Of a stretch of 64,000 nt of DNA, positions 54,484 to 62,787 are shown in pieces (the stretch's first letter is position 1; each line of letters opens with the position of its first letter). The stretch comes from Cyclobacteriaceae bacterium (GTDB lineage: Bacteria > Bacteroidota > Bacteroidia > Cytophagales > Cyclobacteriaceae). The notes under the pieces are model-generated. The model was not told the DNA's origin and did no database searches. It worked only from the letters and a program-made list of their open reading frames with translations. Position numbers and translations under genes: made by a program. The stretch is from assembly GCA_016786495.1 (NCBI GenBank), contig JAEUUJ010000088.1:34336-98335 (forward strand), given 5' to 3'.

Positions 54484-54918
54484 ATGAGTAAAGTGATTTG
54501 GCCGTTGCTGGCGTTCCTGTCGGGAGTTCTGCTTCCGGTTCAGGCATCGTTAAATACCAGGCTTGGAAAAGCAATTGATAGTCCTGTTCACGCAGCGTTG
54601 ATCTCATTCCTGGTGGGATTGGTGGGCCTGCTCGGATACATTGCCGTAACGGGCCAAAGCGCAAATCTCACCAACCTGCGTTCTATGCCGTGGCCATTGT
54701 GGCTGGGCGGACTTCTCGGAGCGTTTTACATTGCCATTACCATCTATGCGCTTCCGCGGATCGGACCTGCTTACACGTTCGGGTTGGTCGTAGCAGGGCA
54801 GATGCTGATGTCGGTAGTGCTTGATCATTTCACCATGACTGGCACACCCATCAATGGATGGAAAGTGCTCGGTGTTTGCCTCATCATTGCAGGTGTGGTG
54901 CTGGTTCGTAAGTTCTGA
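54484..54918 (+). CDS. DMT-superfamily small transporter (YdcZ/DUF606)
   Basis: 144 aa, four or five membrane helices: LLAFLSGVLLPVQASLNTRLG (family motif), AALISFLVGLVGLLGYIAVTG, LWLGGLLGAFYIAITIYALP, YTFGLVVAGQMLMSVVLDHF, VLGVCLIIAGVVLVRKF. Complete five-helix unit of the DUF606 type; function of the family is unknown. Possible -7 element TATCTTCG at 54461-54468. Confidence 0.82.
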   Translation: MSKVIWPLLAFLSGVLLPVQASLNTRLGKAIDSPVHAALISFLVGLVGLLGYIAVTGQSANLTNLRSMPWPLWLGGLLGAFYIAITIYALPRIGPAYTFGLVVAGQMLMSVVLDHFTMTGTPINGWKVLGVCLIIAGVVLVRKF

Positions 54919-55184
54919 TCGAAAGCTATCCGGTAATCTTGCGGGGAGTTATCATCATCATGTTCGTGTTAATAAATCCCCCTATACAGGCGTTCTTACC
55001 GAATAGTTTGTTATCTTTATAGAGTCATCTGGCAAAACGTTAATCTTCGCGGCAATTTGCCCGCTTCATTAGCCGAACACACCTTTCATTCGTCCCCTGC
55101 AGAGAAGGGTTACTTCTTACGCTGACGCGCATTGCACAACGCACGTGATGTGACCGGTTTTGACTGTTTGTTAAAAAAATCATT

Positions 55185-55379
55185 ATGAAAGAAACTGTGA
55201 ACATGGAAGCACCGGTTTATGCACCCGGAACAATTCTTTACGCCAGGCAAAATCCAACCATCGCACTCACGCTGGTGAGCTATCTGCAACGGATATACTA
55301 CTGCAGGCATGCAGGAGCGGATGAGTCAGAAAAGCTGCTCGCGTATTTTCATCGCGAACTTATTTTTCCTGAAGCTTAG
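55185..55379 (+). CDS. Small conserved Bacteroidota protein
   Basis: 64 aa: YAPGTILYARQNPTIALTLV then YLQRIYYCRHAGADESEKLL. It follows the pattern 'G-I-Y-R-NP---L----Y--RIYYC-------LAYF-RELI' which I recognise from many short Bacteroidota proteins of unknown function, often downstream of stress genes. Starts ATG 55185; possible second start at 55203 (MEAPVY). The next gene begins 1 nt after its stop, so the two are co-translated. Confidence 0.65.
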   Translation: MKETVNMEAPVYAPGTILYARQNPTIALTLVSYLQRIYYCRHAGADESEKLLAYFHRELIFPEA

Positions 55380-55380
55380 T

Positions 55381-55710
55381 ATGCCAATTTTTCACTATCA
55401 GGTTTCCGCGACCGATACATTTAACGCGTCCGACTACCCGCAACTGGCAGAGGAACTTGCAGCGCTTACGCTGGGCATCCGGTTTATGCCGGGATATGGA
55501 AAAGTGCAGGCCACCGTTTCGTTTTTAAAAGACCACAGTATTAACACGGATTTTGTGCGGGCTAACCCGGTGCTGGTGGATATGATCCGCTTTGGGAGAT
55601 TTAAAACAGGATGTATTGAGTTGATGTTCGAGTCGTGCAGGAATAATCCGGTTTTTCTGAAGGATTTTGAAAAATACGTTTATGAAAGTTTGAATGAACA
55701 GTTTGATTAG
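55381..55710 (+). CDS. Small protein of unknown function in a response-regulator operon
   Basis: 109 aa from ATG 55381 (MPIFHYQVSATDTFNASDYP); the frame also extends upstream to 55309 but that overlaps the previous gene. Alternating amphipathic helices, no signal, no known domain: LAEELAALTLGIRFMPGYGK, LVDMIRFGRFKTGCIELMFE, FLKDFEKYVYESLNEQFD. Placed between a small conserved protein and a response regulator, with 13 nt to the latter. Confidence 0.55.
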   Translation: MPIFHYQVSATDTFNASDYPQLAEELAALTLGIRFMPGYGKVQATVSFLKDHSINTDFVRANPVLVDMIRFGRFKTGCIELMFESCRNNPVFLKDFEKYVYESLNEQFD

Positions 55711-55723
55711 TAACACGGGAGGT

Positions 55724-56176
55724 ATGAACGAGAACAAAGCAACAATCGTTAACAAAAACGGGCCGGTAATCATCATTGAAGATGATGCCGATGATCAGCT
55801 CTTTTTGACTGAGGTTTTTGCCAAGCTCGGGTATCCCAACGAGGTTAAATTTTTCTTTAGCGGTGAAGAAGCGCTGGCTTTTATCAACCTCACGGATGAA
55901 GCTCCGTTCCTGATCTTGTCCGATATCAACATGCCGAAGCTGAACGGCTTTGAACTGCGTCAAAAACTAAGGACGGATGATAAACTGAACACCAAGTGTA
56001 TACCTTACCTGTTCTTCTCCACGGCCAGTGATCAAAAGGCCGTGATTGACGCGTACAGCATGTCGGTGCAGGGTTTTTTCGTTAAGAAAGCTTCTTCTGA
56101 GGAACTCGAGCAAACCATCTACTTCATCATGGAATACTGGCGCAGGTGTGCAGCGCCCAACGACTTCCAGGACTAA
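55724..56176 (+). CDS. Single-domain response regulator
   Basis: About 150 aa from ATG 55724 (MNENKATIVNKNGPVIIIED); ATG 55694 is an alternative. Acidic pocket IIIEDDADDQ, phospho-acceptor Asp in LILSDINMPK, Thr/Ser and Lys positions FFSTASDQKA and FFVKKASS, and a short helical tail. The GFELRQKLR segment is typical of CheY-like Bacteroidota regulators with no output domain. Its kinase is not in the window. Confidence 0.85.
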   Translation: MNENKATIVNKNGPVIIIEDDADDQLFLTEVFAKLGYPNEVKFFFSGEEALAFINLTDEAPFLILSDINMPKLNGFELRQKLRTDDKLNTKCIPYLFFSTASDQKAVIDAYSMSVQGFFVKKASSEELEQTIYFIMEYWRRCAAPNDFQD

Positions 56177-56199
56177 GCCGCATTTTAAGATTCCCGAAT

Positions 56200-58866
56200 C
56201 TATCGGCCTACCAAAATAAAGGGCGCCCAATAATACGGAGCCGTGTATCGGCCTTGCTTAATCAACTGAAGTTTGGAAGAACGCAGGGCGTCACCAAACG
56301 AATGTTGTTTATTGTTGAGCAGGTTCGTGTAAAAATTCTCCATCAGCACCGCGGTACTTTCATCTGACACGTTCCAAAAGGATACCACCAGATTTTCTGC
56401 TCCGGCATAAATCAGCGCACGCGACAATCCAATAACACCTTCACCTTTTGAGAGTTTTCCCAATCCTGTTTCGCACGCGGAAAGTACTGCGAGCTTTGCG
56501 TGTAAATTGAGTGTATAGATTTCTCCCGTGTACAGGTCTCCGTCTTCAGGCGGGGCTGCAGTAAGTGATAACCTGGATTGCCCCGGAGAAACTTCATCCG
56601 CAACGCCATGTGTGGCAAAGTGAAGGTAGTCGAATGCCGAGAGGTTCTGCGACTTGATCGTAGCTTCGTTTGCTACCTCGTGGAGCGCTACGCGGGCGCG
56701 CGCAGGGAAGAGTGTAGCAATGCGTGTGACTTCCTGTTCCGTGGCAGGCAGGTCGGAGAGGCCTTGCGGGAATGTAACGGGTGCACACAGTAAGATGGAA
56801 GGCGAGTCTGTAACCTGCCGGTCTTTCTTTTGAAGCATCAGACTGGCTGCAAATTCGTAGCTTATCGAAAAGCGATCGAGCAGGTAAGCAGCATTCGAAA
56901 AATCATACCGTTTGTTACGCTTGCTCACCAGCACCTCGAAAGGCAAAGTGCTTAACTTCCCGGACGGAATAACAACCAGTTTGTGGATGGTAGACGGCAG
57001 CCTGGGGATGAGCAGTTCCGACAGCCATTCACTGGCTTTGGTAAATGTAACGGGTTCGCTGAATACAATGCTGTTCTTTAATCCATTGAGGTAGCGATAA
57101 AAATCATCCGGTATCGAACGCGTAAATACCGATAACCGCTTATGGGTGATGGTGAATATGTACAATGTCTTAGACGTATCCGCCAAAAAATAACTGAGAA
57201 TGGCGGTTTCTGCATCCAGTGTTTGCTGCAGGCCGCTGACACGCGTTGCCTGCTGGCCGTATTTCAGGTTGTAATAGTCCGGATACTCCTGTTCAAGCTG
57301 ATGAATGAATTGATAGTACGCTGTATTGGTATCGAACAATTGCTTGCGAAGTTGCTTCTCTTTTTCGGCTTCCGGCTTTTGTGCAAGTTGTTGGTTAAGC
57401 AACATAATGGCCGACTTGATGCTTCGTTCCTGTTCCAGCAACGCTGCGGGAATGCCTGCAAAGGATTTTGCACAGGCTTCGGCAATCGCTGCGAGTAACA
57501 CCGAGGCCTTGCTTTTTTCAGCGAAGTAAAATGCTTCTTCTGCGTAGCGGGTTGGAGTCAGTACATTTTCGCTTAACCGGAGTGCGATGCGAACACCATC
57601 TTCATACACCTCATTGGCCAGCGTGCCCAGGGCGAGTTTATCACTTTCTTCGGCCTGCCGGTTCCGGATGTTGTCGATGAGCGAGTCGCACGTGTAGAGA
57701 CAACGCAGCGCAAGTTTTAAATCATCGAGTCGAAGTGTTTTGGCTTCGTATTGCGCCTCCAGAATTTTCGCTTTGAGATGGAGCGAGTAAACCAGTACGG
57801 TAGGATTGTAATAATCAGTTGCCAAAGGATTGTCCTGGATATTCCCGCTTGCAAAGTTTTGCGCATTTGCGATCAGGCTTTGCTGCGCATAGTCTAGTGC
57901 CGTGGGGTAATCACTGGCGTTTAACTGCATCAGGCCAAGTTCATTTAACGTGCTGGCAAGATCAGGATGCCGTGGACCATACGATTTTTGATACATGGAT
58001 ATGGCCTTGCGGTAAAATTCCGTAGCACTATCCTGATCCTTTAATTTGCTGTATGCACGTCCCAGGTTTCGCAACACGAGCGCTGTGTTGGGATGACCCT
58101 GCGGGTAAATTGCTTCCCAGATTTTTCGGGCGGTATCGAAACATGTTATTGCGTCTTTAAATCTTCCAAGCTGAACATACGCCACACCCAGGTTGGTGTT
58201 GGAGATTGCAATCTTGGGATGCGAAGCAGGATAGAGGTTCGTGTAAAGTGCCAGTGACTTTTCATAGTATGCGAGCGATTGGTTCGGATCGCTGGCCATA
58301 TAAATCAGTCCGAGGTTGTTATACGCAGCAGCAACTTCTTCGCTGCGGGTACCCGATAATGTTTGCCGGTATTGCAAGGCAAGAAGTTCGTGCTCTTCCG
58401 CTTGTTTGTATCGCCCGGTGGATGCGTAAACGGACGACAGGTTTGTCAGGCACTGAATAGCCTCGCGCGATACAGCACGCTCGGAGCGTTGAAAGGTTTC
58501 CCATCCTTCCGTCAGATGGCTGATCGCCAGATCATAACGCCCCTGGTTGAGGTTGATAACTCCTTTGTTGGTGAGGGTTATCGCCTGCGTGAACAAATCC
58601 AGCGCACGCGTGTCAATACGTTCCAGTAACTGCATCGCAGACTGTAAGTTTCCCTGTGCTGTCAGAATTTGCGCCCGTTTATTTTGCAGAAGTGCAACCG
58701 GGAAGGCGTTGGTTTTCTCCAGGCTATCCACGCAAGTAAGTGCAACGGCATATCGGGCTTCTTCGATTAGCCAATCAAGCCGCGATAGTCCGGCTTGGTT
58801 TTTTTGAGCAACACCGCTTGCTGAAACGGTTGCGCAGAGCGATAAGAAGATGATACGGAGTTTCAT
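56200..58866 (-). CDS. Secreted TPR-CHAT (caspase-like) protein
   Basis: 888 aa from ATG 58866, which opens a signal peptide (MKLRIIFLSLCATVSASGVAQ); an upstream ATG at 58920 lies inside the neighbouring gene. N-terminal TPR repeats (about 30-380: AAAYNNLGLIYMASDPNQSL, ISNTNLGVAYVQLGRFKDAI, LVLRNLGRAYSKLKDQDSA), a coiled helical spacer, then a CHAT domain with catalytic His753 in YLHFATHGVAD and Cys798 in VLSACETGLGK. Both residues are intact, so peptidase activity is likely. CHAT proteins are caspase relatives; one with a signal peptide would act outside the cytoplasm. No membrane anchor or T9SS tail seen. Convergent with the response regulator. Confidence 0.9.
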   Translation of the reverse strand: MKLRIIFLSLCATVSASGVAQKNQAGLSRLDWLIEEARYAVALTCVDSLEKTNAFPVALLQNKRAQILTAQGNLQSAMQLLERIDTRALDLFTQAITLTNKGVINLNQGRYDLAISHLTEGWETFQRSERAVSREAIQCLTNLSSVYASTGRYKQAEEHELLALQYRQTLSGTRSEEVAAAYNNLGLIYMASDPNQSLAYYEKSLALYTNLYPASHPKIAISNTNLGVAYVQLGRFKDAITCFDTARKIWEAIYPQGHPNTALVLRNLGRAYSKLKDQDSATEFYRKAISMYQKSYGPRHPDLASTLNELGLMQLNASDYPTALDYAQQSLIANAQNFASGNIQDNPLATDYYNPTVLVYSLHLKAKILEAQYEAKTLRLDDLKLALRCLYTCDSLIDNIRNRQAEESDKLALGTLANEVYEDGVRIALRLSENVLTPTRYAEEAFYFAEKSKASVLLAAIAEACAKSFAGIPAALLEQERSIKSAIMLLNQQLAQKPEAEKEKQLRKQLFDTNTAYYQFIHQLEQEYPDYYNLKYGQQATRVSGLQQTLDAETAILSYFLADTSKTLYIFTITHKRLSVFTRSIPDDFYRYLNGLKNSIVFSEPVTFTKASEWLSELLIPRLPSTIHKLVVIPSGKLSTLPFEVLVSKRNKRYDFSNAAYLLDRFSISYEFAASLMLQKKDRQVTDSPSILLCAPVTFPQGLSDLPATEQEVTRIATLFPARARVALHEVANEATIKSQNLSAFDYLHFATHGVADEVSPGQSRLSLTAAPPEDGDLYTGEIYTLNLHAKLAVLSACETGLGKLSKGEGVIGLSRALIYAGAENLVVSFWNVSDESTAVLMENFYTNLLNNKQHSFGDALRSSKLQLIKQGRYTAPYYWAPFILVGR

Positions 58867-58897
58867 ATTCTTTTCCAGGTAAGAATAAGTACGAGTC

Positions 58898-59836
58898 CTA
58901 GAACCGAACGATATAAGCAACCTGACTGACGAAGTCGCGCGATAACCCGTCAGGATTAGCTTCTCGTTCTTTTACTTTGAAGGCAAGCAGCAAACGGATT
59001 CCCATGCGGGTGTTGAACTGGTAGCCCGCACCGGTTACAGCATTGAGTGCAAGCCCGGTAGAGCCTGCAACCTTCGCGAGTTCACCGGACTGATTAAGTG
59101 TTTTATCAGCTTTTATGCGAAACAGCCCAAGGCCACCGAGGTAGAAGTTAAACCTCGACAACCGGAAGTTGCGTTCTACCCGCGCCATGATGTCGTCTCC
59201 CCGTTCAAGTCCGGCCGAAGGGTCGTATACCACCACTACATTTTCGAGTTCATGCCCTTCCCAGTCTTCGTGATTGAAGTTGTTCTTTGTACGGTTTAAT
59301 GCATGCTGGTAGCCAACCGCGAACAGCCATTTGCGGGTAATCAATGACCCTCCGATGCTCAGGTCATTTGATCCGACAGTGGTTTGCTGATACAGTGGCA
59401 TCGCGATGCCTTCTTCCGATTTTTTATCAGGCCTGCTGGTGTAGATCTTTGCGCCTGCAGTGATGCTAAGCCGATAGTTTTCCCGCACCACAACGGTATG
59501 CGAAACATTCAGGAAAAGATCGCCCCAGCCTTTGGTCGTTGGCATGTTTCCGACAATGATCGCGTAGGAGGGAAGGCGTACCTGCAGGGAAGTGCGGTTT
59601 GAGAACCCTACCGTGGCATCGAGAAAGGTAGCATGAATCCAGTCGCCATACTTGGTGTGCCCAAGATGCTGGGTGAGCTCAACCGAGTTTAGCCTGACGT
59701 TGAATTTTTTCAGGTAAGGTTGATCGGGCTTAAAGGCGCCCATCGTGCAGAAGCCTGAATCGCTGCACCCCTGGCCATACGTCAGGGCTGCATACAACAT
59801 CATTACGAGGATTGCGATTGGCTGGCGAAGGTTCAT
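58898..59836 (-). CDS. Predicted outer-membrane protein, unknown function
   Basis: About 312 aa from ATG 59836 (MNLRQPIAILVMMLYAALTY), an N-terminal signal peptide; the frame opens earlier at 59929 with no signal. Beta-barrel-like strands (TSLQVRLPSYAIIVGN, YRLSITAGAKIYTS, FNFYLGGLGLFRI, TRMGIRLLLAFKVKE) ending with a terminal Phe (VAYIVRF). No family recognised. It precedes the TPR-CHAT gene on the same strand, 31 nt apart, so the pair may be one operon. Confidence 0.72.
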   Translation of the reverse strand: MNLRQPIAILVMMLYAALTYGQGCSDSGFCTMGAFKPDQPYLKKFNVRLNSVELTQHLGHTKYGDWIHATFLDATVGFSNRTSLQVRLPSYAIIVGNMPTTKGWGDLFLNVSHTVVVRENYRLSITAGAKIYTSRPDKKSEEGIAMPLYQQTTVGSNDLSIGGSLITRKWLFAVGYQHALNRTKNNFNHEDWEGHELENVVVVYDPSAGLERGDDIMARVERNFRLSRFNFYLGGLGLFRIKADKTLNQSGELAKVAGSTGLALNAVTGAGYQFNTRMGIRLLLAFKVKEREANPDGLSRDFVSQVAYIVRF

Positions 59837-59976
59837 GTTTGGCAGGTCTGGTGTACCTGAGTAAACAAATGAAACGTAAAATTGTTGATGATCCCCGGGC
59901 CATGCGAGGTTGGTAGCGTGACGCGTCATTTTATCGGAGTGAAGGGCGGCCGGATCACCAGGACGGTGGCGAAATT

Positions 59977-60891
59977 TTATGAAAACGCCTGCGGTGGCGG
60001 ACTTCCTGACGGGCGCGAATGATCTTCCGGCAACGGAATGAATTCGTGGTTGTCGTTAGGAGGGAGGATTATCTTCCCCTGTTGCCAATCCGATTTGGCC
60101 TGTTCGATTCGTTCTTTTCGCGAGGAAACAAAATTCCACCAAATGAAACGCTCACCGAGGGGCTCACCACCCAGTAGCATTAAGGTAGATTCTGCTTCAG
60201 CTTTAAGCACAGGCTTTGCGTTTTTCTTGAATACCAGCATCTGACCAGACCCAAACAATTGACCTCCGAATGCAATGCTTCCTTTAACAACGTATACGGC
60301 ACGTTCTTCATACCCGACCGGTAGGGTAAACGTAGCACCAGGCTTCAACGCAACATGAAGGTAGAATAGCGGTGAATGCGTTTTAACATCGTTCTTTAAA
60401 CCGAAGGCTTCGCCGGCAATCAACCTCATCCACACTCCGGTGTCGGTGAACACAGGAAGTTCGTGCTTTTTGTAATTTGAAAATGCAGGCTCCGTTTCTT
60501 CAGCTACTTCAGGTAATGCTACCCAGGTCTGGATCATTTCAAAACCACCTGCGGCCCACACCGCGGGATCTTCAAACCGTTCGGAGTGGGCAATGCCTTT
60601 CCCCGCGGTCATCCAGTTTACTTCGCCCGGCTCAATGACTTGTTTAACGCCCAGGCTGTCGCGGTGCGTGACTTTTCCATTAAACAGATAGCTCACTGTA
60701 GATAATCCGATGTGCGGGTGTGGCAATACATCCAGCGATTGAACGGCAGCGGGAGGCGATGCGATGGGCCCACCATGATCCAGGAAGATGAATGGTCCGA
60801 CCATTCGCTTCAGGCGAAAGGGCAGTATTCGTCTGACTTCCATTCCCGGTGCAATGGCAGCTTTCCGGGCGTCAATGATCATTTCCAGCAT
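59977..60891 (-). CDS. Pirin family bicupin protein
   Basis: 304 aa with the pirin N-terminal cupin motifs: PFIFLDHGGP, PHPHIGLSTVSYLF (metal His pair) and VNWMTAGKGIAHSER. C-terminal second cupin (FTLPVGYEERAVYVVKGSIA). Some bacterial pirins are quercetin dioxygenases, others interact with regulators; the role here is not predictable. Start ATG 60891, with an alternative ATG at 60882. Confidence 0.9.
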   Translation of the reverse strand: MLEMIIDARKAAIAPGMEVRRILPFRLKRMVGPFIFLDHGGPIASPPAAVQSLDVLPHPHIGLSTVSYLFNGKVTHRDSLGVKQVIEPGEVNWMTAGKGIAHSERFEDPAVWAAGGFEMIQTWVALPEVAEETEPAFSNYKKHELPVFTDTGVWMRLIAGEAFGLKNDVKTHSPLFYLHVALKPGATFTLPVGYEERAVYVVKGSIAFGGQLFGSGQMLVFKKNAKPVLKAEAESTLMLLGGEPLGERFIWWNFVSSRKERIEQAKSDWQQGKIILPPNDNHEFIPLPEDHSRPSGSPPPQAFS

Positions 60892-61014
60892 AGTTTTTCA
60901 AGGCTTGTTCCAAAATTCACTCGGATGTTACGCGATTGCACTTAACCACAATACCGTTGCCTAACCAAACGCAATGTACTTTAGCAAAGAACCGAAAAAA
61001 AGAATTCAGATGAT

Positions 61015-61030
61015 AGCCATGAAAATGGCT
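61015..61030. other. Short hairpin AGCCAT-GAAA-ATGGCT
   Basis: 6-bp stem closing a GAAA tetraloop in the gap between the two neighbouring minus-strand genes. On the minus strand it would lie downstream of the gene at 61089-61757. Not followed by a T run; may be chance. Confidence 0.3.
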
Positions 61031-61088
61031 TCAATAATTGTAAAAAGCCAATCCCTCCGTTCCTGTACCGTTATCAATTTTTCCTTCG

Positions 61089-61757
61089 TTAAAATTGTTT
61101 GGTTATGCCCAGGCTAAATAGGTTTGCCTTGTTTCGAAAGCGATCGTTAGGCTCGGGCACTTGCTGCACCTCGGTATCGGTCGTGTATTCAGTAAAAAGG
61201 TGTTGGAACGCCAGTTTAACCGCGAGGCTTGTTCGGAAAAAGTAGCGCAGGTAAAACTCAGAGTTCAAACTGCCGCGGTCGCGATTGTCGATCAATAGAA
61301 TGTTAAATACAGTAGGCCTTGCTGTGATTGTCTGAACCTGACTGCCATTCACATAGAAGCCATCCTGTTTCGCACCAAAGGAGACACCGATGGCGTCAAT
61401 GTTAAATCCAACGCCAAACCGGGGAGAAATTCGGTACCCGAAGTTAATGGCAAGATTCAGGGCATTGATCTGAGGTGATTGCAATAGAATTGAGTCAGCG
61501 TTCTTATTACCGATAGCGAGTGCCGGTGGGGCAGAGGAGAAGTATTTAGCGCTACCGAGGTACGAAGTCAATCGCGCTCCCACGCCAAGCTCTAATTTTT
61601 TAGACTTGGTCAGGTTCCAGAGGTAGAAATAATCAAGCGAAATCGTGCCGTGCCGGTCACCGATGGTTCCGGTGAAGTCGGCATACATCGTTCGGGAATC
61701 CTGTCCGAGCGCCGCGGATGATACAATCCAGAGTAATCCGAAAAGCGATAGCCTCAT
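61089..61757 (-). CDS. Predicted outer-membrane beta-barrel protein
   Basis: 222 aa, signal peptide (MRLSLFGLLWIVSSAALGQD), then alternating strands of a porin-like barrel (GTISLDYFYLWNLTKSKKL, ALNLAINFGYRISPRFGVGF, FYLRYFFRTSLAVKLAFQH) ending with Phe (SLGITKQF). No named family recognised. Confidence 0.72.
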   Translation of the reverse strand: MRLSLFGLLWIVSSAALGQDSRTMYADFTGTIGDRHGTISLDYFYLWNLTKSKKLELGVGARLTSYLGSAKYFSSAPPALAIGNKNADSILLQSPQINALNLAINFGYRISPRFGVGFNIDAIGVSFGAKQDGFYVNGSQVQTITARPTVFNILLIDNRDRGSLNSEFYLRYFFRTSLAVKLAFQHLFTEYTTDTEVQQVPEPNDRFRNKANLFSLGITKQF

Positions 61758-61896
61758 GTGTGACGTATGTATTGATCGATAAGAAAAAGTAAAAGGTACG
61801 CCGGAGCGTTTAGCAAAAGTGTCGCAGGGCTGACATAGCAGGCGCTGCGGGGCGAGTTAAAACGAGTACGGAGGTCCGATTGGGGTCAGATTGGAG

Positions 61897-62079
61897 ATGA
61901 AGTCCTACTTTATCGCTTTCAACCAGATATCAGCAACGAAGAGGCAAAATCAACTTTCAGCAGCACCAAATGAAAACTTTATTCGGGCAGCGCGCCAAGA
62001 ACGTATTGAAAGAGCAAAATTATGGCAAGAATTAGTTGGCGGCCGGTATGTACGATCAGATAAAAACTACAAGTTTTAA
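61897..62079 (+). CDS. Small hypothetical protein, doubtful
   Basis: 60 aa from ATG 61897, charged and without membrane segment, ending ELVGGRYVRSDKNYKF. Codon use looks coding and it sits 36 nt before the TetR gene, but I recognise no family; it may be a real short gene, a remnant, or chance. Confidence 0.3.
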   Translation: MKSYFIAFNQISATKRQNQLSAAPNENFIRAARQERIERAKLWQELVGGRYVRSDKNYKF

Positions 62080-62093
62080 GGAACAATTACGCA

Positions 62094-62114
62094 GTACTAT
62101 TGTTTACTTAGTAC
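62094..62114. promoter_or_regulatory. Candidate TetR operator before the TetR-ABC1 operon
   Basis: Inverted repeat GTACTA-N9-TAGTAC at 62094-62099 and 62109-62114, ending 2 nt before the tetR ATG. TACTATTG at 62096-62103 resembles a -7 element. Suggests autoregulation. Confidence 0.45.
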
Positions 62115-62115
62115 C

Positions 62116-62787
62116 ATGGAAACGACAAAAAAAACGCAGAAAAAAGCTAAACCTTCAGTCACGGCCGGGTCAATTTCACAATCCTATAAGGAGTACGTTT
62201 TGAATCATGGCCATCCCTCATCGGTTTTCATTTTTTGTAAAGAGATCGGGATAAGCGAGAGCACATTTTATGAACACTTCGGGTCTTTTGAAGGTGTTGA
62301 GCGATCAATCTGGCTGGACTATATTTCTAAAACCAAGGCAGGGCTGGAAAGCGACCAATCGTTTGAAGGTTTCACTTCACGTGAAAAAATTCTTGCTTTT
62401 TACTATGGATTGGCCGAAGTCCTTAAGAACGATCGTAGTTTCGTACTATATCAATTGAAGGGTCGGGAAAAACAATTCAAAATACCAACATTCCTGAAAG
62501 GTTTTAAGAGCGCATTCGATGAGTGGATCAAGTCGGTTATTGCTTCGGGAGTCGTTACGGGTGAGATTGCCAGACGTCCTCAGCTTGATGAACGTTACCA
62601 TATTCTCTTCTGGGCACATTTGATGTTTATCCTGCAATTCTGGCTTAACGATGATAGCGCAAACTTTGAAAATACCGATGCTGCCATCGAAAAGTCAGTT
62701 AACCTGGCATTCGATCTTATCGGCAAAGGTGTTCTAGACAATGCCATTGACTTTGGAAAATTCTTATTTCAGACTGCAAAAAACTGA
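62116..62787 (+). CDS. TetR family regulator paired with an ABC1 kinase
   Basis: 223 aa. N-terminal HTH region in FIFCKEIGISESTFYEHFGSFEG followed by a long helical ligand domain (YGLAEVLKNDRSFVLYQLKG, ILFWAHLMFILQFWL). Lys-rich N-terminal tail METTKKTQKKAKPSVTAGS. Stop overlaps the next start as TGATG, so translation is coupled to the ABC1 kinase. Confidence 0.85.
   Translation: METTKKTQKKAKPSVTAGSISQSYKEYVLNHGHPSSVFIFCKEIGISESTFYEHFGSFEGVERSIWLDYISKTKAGLESDQSFEGFTSREKILAFYYGLAEVLKNDRSFVLYQLKGREKQFKIPTFLKGFKSAFDEWIKSVIASGVVTGEIARRPQLDERYHILFWAHLMFILQFWLNDDSANFENTDAAIEKSVNLAFDLIGKGVLDNAIDFGKFLFQTAKN

Noticed and set aside
56186-56202. AGATTC-CC-GAATCT as a shared terminator between convergent genes
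   Set aside because: Two-nucleotide loop and no T run; too weak to call.
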